NCBI GenBank assembly: GCA_015143295.1
Contig: CM026560.1
Span: 1,242,501-1,306,500 of the forward strand
Source of the DNA: Tetracentron sinense
Lineage: Eukaryota; Streptophyta; Magnoliopsida; Trochodendrales; Trochodendraceae
Direction of reading: 5' to 3'
Length of the DNA stretch: 64,000 nucleotides
A program made the translations under genes and the position numbers. Position 1 is the stretch's first letter; the number at the start of each line of letters is the position of its first letter. This document shows positions 54,519 through 64,000 of the stretch, piece by piece. Under the pieces are notes generated by a model. That model saw only the letters and a list, made by a program, of their open reading frames with translations, searched no databases and was not told the origin of the DNA.

Positions 54519-57105
54519 TGTAGTGACCCGGATTTAATTTCTCGATATTCTTGTCATTTATATGATTTTCTTAAAGAATTGTGTATTATTTTAATGCATG
54601 TGTCATTATAGAAATGAAAGTAAATATCTAAAAGTAGAAACTCAATTATTTTACTTATTTTAGTCTATTTTTGTGATTTAAGTGCATGATATCAAAGCTA
54701 TAAAAAAAGTAGCAAAAGACTTTTTAAAAAAAATCCCAGCAACGATCGATCGCAGGCGTCAGACAATCAATCACATGAATAACAGAAAGTAGTCAAAAGA
54801 AGGACACCAGTATTGATCAATCGCAGGATCTCAGTTCAATCGATTGCAAGGAGCAATCGATCGCAGGTACAGAAACGATCGATTGCAGGGAAACCCGAAA
54901 GGTTCCCTGAAATTAGTACGAGCTGTCATCGATCGCAGCAAACGAGCGATTGATCGCAAGTCGCATCCAAAAACAGGAAAGGTCACGATTTTTAACAGTT
55001 TTTAGAGAGTAAAAATCCTAAAACCTATACAAACCCTTTATTTCGTGGATTTTAGGTTTGAAAAATATTCTAAGCTTTTGAGATGAACAAAAAGGAAGAA
55101 AACCTAGGGTTTGCAAGGGCTTTCACTTGGAGAAGAGGGAACACCCAGAAATCGAGATCTAAAGCATTCTCAAGCGTAAGATTGTAAGGAAGCGATCAAG
55201 GAAAGTAAAATAGCAATCCCTAATTCTCAATTTCTTGAATGTTAATCCAAAAAAAAGAGTTAAAAGTATAAATCTAAGTATGAATGCGATTGTAAATGAG
55301 ATTCATGAATTTCTATCACCTTTTGTGTATTATTTCTCAAGAATTGTTAAAGTAGTTAGGATGAGAATAACCCTAAGAATTTATGGTTTATGCTCTAACA
55401 AGGGGATTGAGAATTTTCTGGAGGGTTATGAATGTATGTGGAGGAAGGGGTGCATTCCGGAAGTCTGATTTGAATGTATGGAATATTAGGATGATGGATT
55501 TAGACTATTTGTGAAATTAGGGCTACATGTTAGTATGATTTTTGTGAATACTCTATGAAACTATTTTTGATAAACTATATGATGCATTTATGATTTTGAT
55601 TTTAATTAATGTTGGATAAATTACGTATTATATATATTGAAGAATAAATTAAGAATAAAGCATATTTAAATTGTTGAAGTCATGAATGTTATGTTGTGTT
55701 CGTTTTATATTATTATACATGATCTATTCTTGGGTAAAAGAACATTTGATGAGAGTCTTGCTTGCCTACGTCTGTTATCATAATGGAATGGGACGTTATG
55801 ATAAAATTTCATATGGCCCTTGACTATTAGTCTTAGGTTGTGTTGTCAAAACCGGATCGGACTGGCCGGTCGAACCGGTGGAACCAGGAACCAGTCCCCT
55901 AACCGGTTCCCAAAACCCTCAGAACCGGCCATAATTCAAAACCAGGCTATTTAGTGAGAACCGTGGGAACCGACCGGTTGAACCGGGAACCGGTGGTCAG
56001 AACTGGTCATATATGGGTAAAAATGGATTTTTAAAATTTTAAAAAAAAGGACACAGTTGAACCGGACCGGTCGAACCAGTGGAACTGGGAACCGGCCACT
56101 CAACCGGTTCAATGACCAGTCCGGTTCTGATAACATTGGTCTTAGGTATAATTTAACCAAGGGTGTATCACCGTGCACTTATTATTGTATGACATGCACA
56201 AATATAAAGAGAAAATTAAGGGCACAATTAAGCACACAAGTAAGACGAAGGTAAAGTAAGAAAGTAAGAAAAAATATACATGAAAGTATTGTTGCATAAT
56301 GAGTTTTGCACTGATTGACTATCATCAGAATGGCCTAAGGGCAAAAGTAAGCCGTCGTACCGGATAATGTTATAAGTAAGTTGTCCGTACCGGATAATGT
56401 ACGAAGGATGGTACTCAATAAGTAAAGTATAGTAACTCCTTTCCATAATAGGTAAAGTGGTATATTAAGTTATTGCACGATACATGTTGATGTATGTTTA
56501 CAAAACAATAAAGTAAGAAAATAAAGAAAGCAAATGACATAATGTACCTACTCGTTTTTCCGCACTCTGATTTATGTATGAAAACTGAAGTTAAACTATC
56601 AAATGTATGCATGTTAATGTTTAAGATATTTTTTACCATGGTTTGTTATATACGCGTAGTAATTTGTTACTCAGTCGATAATTTCATTATCCGCAGGTTC
56701 GGAAGGATTTGACATTTGTGCACCGGGACCGTGAGAAGAGGAAAAATACATAAAAGAACTAGCAGGTGACCATCTCGAAGAAGAACGGTATCTTGTTCGG
56801 TGGCCTTATTGTTGAATATGATTTATTAGTTATTTGAATCCCAGAGAGATTTTAATTAACTTTATGGAGAATTATATTTTGTTTAGTTTGATGGTTAAGG
56901 ATCACGATGGATGATTAATTTTATTTATGTTCAATTGATTATGAATTTTAATTAGAGGTTGTTTGAGGTATTAAATGTTAGTAAATTGAAATAATTTTCA
57001 AGTTCATATTTTAGTATACCTTAAATGCTTCTAACAGGATGGTTTGATAAGTCAAGTACCAAGATCTCACATCCTCCTAGGTGGGATTTTGCATGGGATG
57101 CGACA
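54519..57105 (+). mobile_element. Solo LTR, TSD TTATA
   Basis: Begins TGTAGTGACCCGGATTTAAT and ends GGGATGCGACA, TG...CA ends, 2,587 bp. TTATA lies at 54514-54518 and again at 57106-57110. The start resembles the gypsy LTR at 18051 (TGTAGAGACCCGGATTTC), indicating a related family. No internal domain remains, so it arose by LTR-LTR recombination. It carries a GATCGATC palindrome cluster (54738-54965) and a nested 300-bp MITE. Confidence 0.85.
55839..56138. mobile_element. AACCGG-rich MITE with 9-bp TSD, in the solo LTR
   Basis: Flanked by GTCTTAGGT at 55830-55838 and 56139-56147. Ends TTGTGTTGTCAAAACCGG and CCGGTTCTGATAACATTG are imperfect inverted repeats. The interior repeats AACCGGT words in both orientations. 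A 9-bp TSD favours Mutator; an 8-bp reading (hAT) is possible because the flank word can be shortened by one base. Confidence 0.8.
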
Positions 57106-57110
57106 TTATA

Positions 57111-57325
57111 ATAATAATATAACAATAATAGAGCTTCCTTAAAGAGGGTCATACACTTTGAGAAAATTTATCCAGCAAATATATATAATTAGATTTCAAA
57201 CAAGAAAATTCTCATCTCCTTAGGCCATATATCCTAAACCCATATGCTCCATGCTATACCAATTTATAAATTTGTGGTTGTGGTCTTATCAATACTTAGG
57301 AGATTTGTCAAACACTTTCTGAATA
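57111..57325. other. Short intergenic stretch, no gene seen
   Basis: ATAATAATA run next to the solo LTR, then AT-rich sequence. Confidence 0.4.
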
Positions 57326-57515
57326 TCGCTTTGGGGATATTACCAAGGGTTCTACATATATCTCGCCTTGGGGATATTATCAAAGGTTTTACGTATATTT
57401 CCTTGGGGGATAATGCTAAGGGCTCTGCGTATATCACCTTGGGGATATTGCTAAGGGTTTTGCGTATATCACCTTGGAGATATTGCCAAGGTTTCTTTGT
57501 TTACGTCATGGGGAT
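57326..57515. repeat. 36-37 bp minisatellite, about five copies
   Basis: Successive units read CCTTGGGGATATTGCTAAGG followed by GTTTTGCGTATATCA with substitutions: near 57328, 57365, 57401, 57438 and 57473. The divergence between units makes it an old array. Confidence 0.8.
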
Positions 57516-57534
57516 TTGCTAGACATTTACACAT

Positions 57535-57770
57535 AACATGCCTTGCTGAGAATCCAAAGACTTCCCATTCGTAGCCTAGGTATCAATCAGAACTAGGCAT
57601 TCATTCATGGTCTGGGAATCTGTTAGGAATTACATATTGCACACATTGCTGAGACTCCAAGGGCTTTCCATTCATGGCCTGGAGATCTGTTAGGACTTAC
57701 ACGGCATACGCCTTGCTAAGACTTCAAGGACTTTCCATTTGTGGCCTAAGGATATACCAAGACTTAAATG
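57535..57770. repeat. Longer degenerate tandem repeat, three copies
   Basis: Units share GCCTTGCTGAGA-TCCAA, GACTT-CCATTC-T-GCCT and CTGTTAGGA-TTACA blocks at about 57540, 57640 and 57708, spaced 70-100 bases. Confidence 0.55.
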
Positions 57771-58311
57771 CTATTTACAATATATCCACAATTCAAATAA
57801 TTATGCACATATACATAGGAGAATAGAGTTATGAACAGTTAGTAATCCTACATGGTAAGTCTGCATGCTATGATTTAATATTGTGGTGACATGTGGCAAT
57901 GCTATTTTTCATGTATCAACAGTAGGTGATGTCGGTCAAAGATACGGGGTACTTTATAGTACAGTAAATGGGTTGTCGATCCACAAAAAATAGTGAAGAT
58001 AAGGAACAATGGTAGAAAAAGGGGTTTGTAGAATTTTTGGTAGAGAAAGTTCAATTAATTTAAAGAGAATATCAGTAAGAGAAAGCGTCAGGCAAAGAGT
58101 TTCCTCCTCTTAATGGTGCAATGTTAATTCGATTAATCCAAAGTATAACTCAATTGTGGATTTCACATCCCAAACCCACAATTGGAAGATTTAGAAATTC
58201 AAATTATAATAAAAAGCTAAAATAAATTTCCAATCAATTATTCAAAACGAGTTTTAACCCAAGCCCGCACTTTATCGGAAAAACTCGAGGACGACGATAC
58301 CGCAACAAAGA
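57771..58311. other. Non-coding LTR-retrotransposon-like spacer
   Basis: GGGTTGTCGATCCACAAAAA (57970) followed by AGTTTCCTCCTCTTAATGG resembles the non-coding region near the LTRs of some plant gypsy elements. No gene. Confidence 0.35.
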
Positions 58312-61300
58312 ATAATATCCGTGATATTTGCTTAGAAGTGCTTATTTTCACTATTCTCTTTTGAGGCATTGTCAAACTTTATTACGTAAACTTTCAATTT
58401 TACAAATTTTTCTACGTAAGGGTTCCCTCAATTGCATAACACACATATTTCTGGTAAAAATGGTACACTTGCATGAATTTAACATGTTTCTAAAAGTCTA
58501 GATTCAAAATTGTTTTTTTAAACTCTCATTACGTGTTTTCATGTTTCAGAACCCAAGATTAGAAGAATTTTAGGAACCAAAAAGTTAAAAGCAACCATCG
58601 AAACCCCATTATTGAAAGCTAAAGAGCCAACATGCTACATCATCTAGAGACGGGCCAAACATGGGCTGAGCTAGTGACTAAAGAATGCCAAAGAACCAAA
58701 TAATACATTTCCAAGAGAAAGAGACTCAATTGATAAATATTTCCTACATGACAAAGAAAGAAGCAAACTTAATTGGCAAAAGCCGGGGGAGATCATGTTA
58801 AAGACCAAGGTTAAGACCCTTTGTTTTTTTTGTTTGCTTTTATTTTGTAATTTTAAAACCCTGACCAATTTCCTCTCTAATTAATCCTAACCACTTATTT
58901 TTCTTTTATCCTAACCATCCATTTCAAATCCTTATTTTCCCTCTTTCACATGGCAACTCTAATCTCACAATATCTTCCCATATTTTCTTTTCCCCTTTAA
59001 CTCTCCCTAAATTCTCCATTGTGTTAAAACCCTAATCTCTTTCTCAACAAAATTCTAACCATTCATCTCTTATCTATCACCAAACCCTAATCCTAGCCAC
59101 CCATCTCTTTCTAAAAACCCTAGCCCATTTTTGTAACCCTAATCTTTATAAAATCCTAGCCACCCTTTATAAATACTCACCCCTCTCTCTCCCATATAGA
59201 TGGTTCCCTCCCTAACTTCTCTTCTCACGTTCTCACCCCTACGCATAGGGGGAGAACTTTACCAACCCCTTCTTCTTTTCTCTCAACCTCATCTTTTCTC
59301 AACCCCTTCTCAAAAACCTTTCTCGGAACACTTGCAACTACGCTTAATGTAAGTTTCCGGTTGCTGAATTTTTCTTCTACGGATGTTTTGCGAGTTCGAT
59401 TAATTTTTGTAAGTGACTTTTATTTAATGCAATGAATGAATGTTCTACTTATTTAATGTTTTCATATCTCTTTATTTAATTCAGTAGTTTAATGTCATGT
59501 CATTTAATTGTTAGATCTTAATTAACTCTCCCAAAGTTGTTTTAAAAATTCCAAATAATCACCACTTTTATCCCTCCATCGTTTTACAATTAATTCTTCT
59601 TTTTGGTTTCTTTCTTTATATTAACCCCAAAGTTCACGAGTGAGGATTCAACATCCAACACGATCCCTATACCATTCTCATGTGTTTGCAGGATTCATAT
59701 TAATTAGTATTGATAGTAGGGTGATTCAAAATGACGGAAAAATTATACTATCAATCAGCTAAGATGAAGGTTTTTTGTTTGAGAAATCAAGAACTATTAC
59801 TCAACTATGAGAAAAACCTGACTAACTCATGAAAATGTTTAAATCCAAAAGATTCAATTGAAAGAGAGATCAAACAAGAAGAACAATTAATATAAAAATC
59901 ATAAACATTAAAAACAATGGACTAAATCAAACTAACATCACCTCATTAAGAGAATTCCACCCTAGCCATGGCCAGAGATTGAGTAGTTCATACAAAGGAA
60001 AACCTAAAAGAATAATAAGAGAAATTCGAGATCTGGGATCAGCACCAGCATGTGTAAAGTGATGGTGGGACGTCCGTACAACATGGATATATATATATAT
60101 ATATATATTGCTCTTCCCTTTCTTCTTCTAATTGATTTAGATTTTCTCCTTTTTCGAAAATAGAAACATCAATATAGCAAACTTCTTCTTTCCAATTCAA
60201 GAGATTTCCATATTTGTTTATGCTAAAATCACATTCATCCCTATCTTGCTAAGATTCTCTACCCATGTGTGAGAGAATCTTTCTCCAATTGGTATTGGGC
60301 TTTGACTCTTTGACTTGAGACTGGGGCTTTATCTTCTCTAATCTTGAGAATGGTCTGAGTTAAGATTCTTTTTTCACCCTTTTGACTTTTCTTTATCTGT
60401 TGATTTCCATGAAAACTCTTTTCTTGAATTCCTTACATAAAATAATATAAAAATACTTAGAATTCATAATCTATAGATGCGGGAACAAGTTTAGAATATA
60501 GACATTAAATTCTAGATTCAGACTAGAAAGTGTGATAAAAGGTTACATAATAACTAGTTTGGAGTGTACTTTTGCACACTCATCAGTAGGATATATCCTT
60601 TTTTTTTTTGTAAGGAGGGTGTTCGGTCCTTTTAGAGCACTTGACTTATCTCCCGGAAACGTGCATGCCTCTTCATCCACATGCACTGGGCAAGTAGGGA
60701 TAAATCCCTGAGGGTGGCCCAAGGGGAAGTGAATCGAAATTAGAACCACTGCTTCCTAAGGTGTGGTCCTATCGAACACACCAACCCTTGTAGTGGATAA
60801 GTGGTTGGTGGAGCATGAGAGTACGGGTTGACTAAGAGTAGGGTTAGCATTCCTCTTTTTAATTTTGAAAAAAGAAACGAAAAAAGGTAAGGGGTTTTTC
60901 CGTGCCCCTGTAGTTTGGCTTTATTCTTAAAATAACCACCTTTTAAAAACCGTTCTTTGAATGCCCCCACACACATGTGAAGGAGTTCGCACATGCAAAC
61001 TTTTTCCATTTTGTCCAAACCATTTGAAGGAAAGACATTTGTGTCCCCTCCATTCTCATCAACCATAGAGAACTCCCTTCGCTCCTTATCAATAATAGAG
61101 TCACTTCATTGATCAAGAAGAGTCCCCAAATATTTCATTACCTATCGTTTCCGGCTGAGATTTCCACAAGAGAGTTTCTTTCCGCTAAACAACCACGATT
61201 GTGAGGGAACGTCATTAACGAAAAAAACACCAATTTTCGAGTTTCTTAGGTTATTTTTAAAAATAAATTAGTTTAACCTAAAGAAAAATTATTATAATCA

Positions 61301-61425
61301 TTACATTTAAGATTTTAAACCTTAAATCCTGTGTTAGACAGTTTTAAATGTATTTTATTTACATTTTTTTTATGATTTACTGTGTGCGGTTAATACTCAA
61401 CAAGTTGGGTCGATACTGGTTGTGT
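58312..61425. mobile_element. 3.1-kb repeat element B, homologue of element A
   Basis: Matches 48989-52105 in direct orientation, from AATATCCGTGATATTTGC to GTTGGGTCGATACT, with the same leader, (TA)n (60088-60109) and SINE (60596-60810). By eye the identity is about 85-90%. The flanks differ from those of A, so the shared edges approximate the true element ends. Confidence 0.7.
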
Positions 61426-61467
61426 TCCAAGGTTGAAGATGATTCGTATTGATATTATTGTTACAAG

Positions 61468-61565
61468 TCAATATGAGTATCGATATTATCGGTACATGTC
61501 AATATGAGTATCAATATTATCGATAGGGGTCAATATGAGTATCGATATTATTGACACAAGGTGTA
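61468..61565. repeat. About 33-bp tandem repeat, three copies
   Basis: GTCAATATGAGTATCGATAT followed by TATCGGTACAT-like spacers, three times (about 61467, 61499, 61531). Confidence 0.8.
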
Positions 61566-61807
61566 TCAACCAAGTGTATCAACCGGTATCGACCTTGCAG
61601 GGAAAAAATTTGTTAAAACATAGATTTTGTGCAGATTTTTTATCTTTATTCAAATTTGTATTAAAACATCCATTAAAAGAGAAAGAAGTGAGGAGCTTCG
61701 TGAGATGTAAAGATAAGTATAGTGAGAAGCTTTTCCAATCTCATATGCACGTACGTTCGCCTCTTCTTTTTCTTTCAAAACCATTCTTTCAAGTGGTGGT
61801 TTGTTGA
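61566..61807. other. Short stretch, no gene seen
   Basis: The open frame at 61535-61807 starts inside the tandem repeat and has no domain. The gypsy integrase sequence breaks off at 61808, so this may be the sequence that truncated it. Confidence 0.4.
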
Positions 61808-63900
61808 CTCATTCCGTTTGACCATCAATTTGGGGATTAAAAGTCATACTGAAATCTAATGATGTCCCCAAAGCTCTCTAAAAACTCTTCCAGAATTGAG
61901 ATGTAAACCTCGCATCTCAATTTGAGACTATCATAGGAACTCCATGTAGTTTAACTATCTTTTTTATATACAGTTTACTCAACTCATCCATGGAGTAAGT
62001 AGTACGAATCGGAAGAAAGTGAGCATATTTTATCAATCAGTCCACTATTATCCATACTGCATCGTGCCCCTGCCTCGACCTCGGTAGTCTGACTACAAAA
62101 TCCATCGATATCCTCTCTTATTTTCATTCCACAGTGGATAATGATTGCAAAGGCTCAGATGACTTCTGATGCTCAGCCTTCACTTGCTGACAAGTCAAAC
62201 ATCTAGCTACAAACTCTGCAACATCCCGTTTCATACCATCCTACCAAAAATGCCTACAAAGATCTCGATACATCTTTGTATCACCTGGATGAACCGTATA
62301 TTTTGCGTGATACGCTTCCTCAAGAACCTCTCTTTTTAGATCAGTCAAATCTGGAACATACAATCTACTATGAAATCTCACACCGCCATCTGATCCAACA
62401 GCCCAATTTGTAGTGTTACCAACAACTACCTTTGCAACTCTTGATTGCAACTTTCCATCTTGCGATTGAGTTTGAATAATTTTACTGACCAATGTCGGTT
62501 AGATAGATAGACTGAAGAGTAAAGCATTGGCATTCTACTGAACTGGATGAATATTATATTCTGAAACTACCTCCAACATATTCCACTCCTGAACTATCAT
62601 AAGAGCAACTAATCTTCTCAGTTTACGGCTCAATGCAGCTACTACAACATTAGCCTTCCCAGGATGACAGTGAAGAGTAAAGTCATAATCCTTTAGATGT
62701 TCCATCCACCTTCGCTACCTCATGTTCAACTCCTTCAGAGAGAACATGTATTTCAAACTTTTGTGAACAGGAAAGAACTCAAACTTCTCTTCATAAAGAT
62801 AGTGCCTCCATATCTGCAATGCAAAAACAACTGCCGCCAACTCCAAATCATGAGTTGGATAGTTCTTCTCATGAACCTTCAACTGAAGAGATGCATAGGC
62901 AACCACCTAACCATTTTGCATCAAAACACACTCCAAGCCCTGATGAGATGCATCACTTTAGACCACAAGTCCTCCATTACTCTTAGGAATGGTCAGAACT
63001 GGTGCTGATGTCAGTTGAGTCTTTAACTCAACAAAGGCTTGCTCACAACTATCTTCCCAAACAAACTTCACGTATTTCTTAGTCAGACGAGTCAAATGTG
63101 CAAAAATATTTGAAAATCCCTTAATAAAACGTCGATAGTATCCGACCAGACCCATAAAACTACGAATCTCGATAACTGAAGCGGGTTGTCCCCAGTCTAT
63201 TACTGCTTCAACCTTAGCAGGATCCATTGACACTCCTCTTGAGACGACATGTCCCAAAAACTTGACTTGCTCCTGTCAGAACTCACATTTTGAAAGTTTG
63301 ACTTACAACTGATGTTTTCGCAAAGTCTGAAGTGTGACATGAAGATGATGCTCATGCTCTTCACTAGAGTTCGAAAAAACCAAATGTCATCCACAAAGAC
63401 AACAACAAATTGATCTAGGAAAAGGCTTAAACACTTGGTTCATCAATTCCATGAAAGTTGTTGGTGCATTATTCAGTCCAAATGACATGACTAAGAACTC
63501 ATAATGTCCATACTGAGTCTAAAAAGCAGCCTTAGAGATGTCTTCCTACTTCACCCTCAACTGGTGATAACCTGACCTTAAGTCAATCTTGGAAAATAAC
63601 TGCACTCCTTTGAGTTGATCGAACAAATTATCAATCCTAGGTAAAAAATACTTGTTCTTAATAGTCACTTTATTCAATTGCCTAAAATCGATACTCGATC
63701 GCATTGATCCATCCTAATTTTCACATATAGTACCAGTGCGCCCCATGACGAAGTACTAGGCCAAACAAAGCCCTGATCCAACAACTCCTGGATTTGCCCT
63801 TTTAATTCCTTCAATTTTACTAGCGTAATCCTGTAAGGTGCATTCGATATTGGTGAGTGATCGGTGCAAGATGTTATACATATATGCACCTCAAACTTAA
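61808..63900 (-). pseudogene. Ty3-gypsy pol: RT, RNase H and integrase, degenerate
   Basis: Read on the minus strand from 63890: RT start (LKELKGQIQELLDQGFV, TSSWGALVL), later RT blocks GHVVSRGVSMDPAKVEAV and FMGLVGYYRRFIKGFS (63257-62958), RNase H ([35 protein letters not shown], 62906-62715), the integrase zinc-binding block (YHAKYTVHPGDTKMYRDL, 62492-62241) and the integrase core to 61808. At least eight stops and some frameshifts. The integrase C-terminus and 3' LTR are missing at 61808; gag and 5' LTR would lie beyond 64000. Confidence 0.88.
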
Positions 63901-64000
63901 CTTGTTAACCCTTTCGAGTGATCTTTTAATTCTTTTTATGCTACTTGGTTGTTAATATTTGTTTCAGGTTCATGCGAGAAAAAGAGCTTAAATTAGAAGG
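63901..64000. other. Window edge, no feature seen
   Basis: AT-rich sequence after the RT relic; too short to assign. Confidence 0.4.

Noticed and set aside
61535..61807. 90-codon frame beside the gypsy relic
   Set aside because: Starts inside a tandem repeat and lacks any domain.

Overview
The window is nuclear DNA from a flowering plant, most likely a eudicot or an early-diverging angiosperm with TE-swollen introns. The evidence is two plant genes with GT-AG introns, Ty3-gypsy and Ty1-copia LTR elements, plant LINE relics, Helitrons, hAT and Mutator elements, SINEs and many MITEs. I saw no tRNA or rRNA gene, CRISPR array or bacterial-style operon. The species cannot be named from the sequence alone.

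Two host genes are supported. On the + strand at 11579-14350 are the last three exons of a RING-SNF2 helicase of the CHR27/CHR28 (FRG) type. Its upstream exons are not in the window, so the preceding intron is longer than 11.5 kb or the gene is 5'-truncated. On the - strand at 47495-31775 is a complete two-exon MYB/SANT transcription factor of the SRM1/DIVARICATA type (296 aa). Its single 14,830-bp intron splits the second MYB repeat and is packed with transposons. A third gene remnant is a frameshifted C-terminal piece of a BCS1-like AAA-ATPase (about 7713-8181), apparently carried by a Helitron.

Layout. 1-11.5 kb: LINE relics, an 812-bp TIR element, a hAT element with an 8-bp TSD, and the gene-capturing Helitron with its own nested MITE. 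11.5-14.4 kb: helicase exons. 15.6-19.4 kb: an internally deleted gypsy element with TSD GATTT. 19.7-22.1 kb: a Helitron filled with MITEs and SINEs. 22-23.1 kb: MITEs and retroposons with an snRNA-type promoter. 23.6-24.5 kb: a copia RT relic. 25.2-29.6 kb: the 5' half of a Sirevirus-like copia element on the - strand. 31.8-47.5 kb: the SRM1-like gene; its intron holds an LTR-like tract, a 1.8-kb TIR element, a 2.65-kb MULE with a nested SINE, a small Helitron, and a 2.84-kb tandem duplication whose second copy gained a 523-bp hAT MITE. 48.6-52.4 kb: a 3.1-kb repeat (element A) flanked by a duplicated 0.35-0.4 kb host segment. 54.5-57.1 kb: a solo LTR with TSD TTATA and a nested MITE. 57.3-57.8 kb: minisatellites. 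58.3-61.4 kb: element B, homologous to A. 61.8-63.9 kb: degenerate gypsy pol on the - strand.

The two genes do not form a pathway; they are islands in nested repeats. The most notable patterns are the giant SRM1-like intron, Helitron gene capture, three unrelated LTRs carrying clusters of different palindromes around a TCGA core, an 11-copy foldback MITE family bearing CACGTG and TAACTG-type motifs, and retroposons with a USE-TATA pair at Pol III-type spacing.
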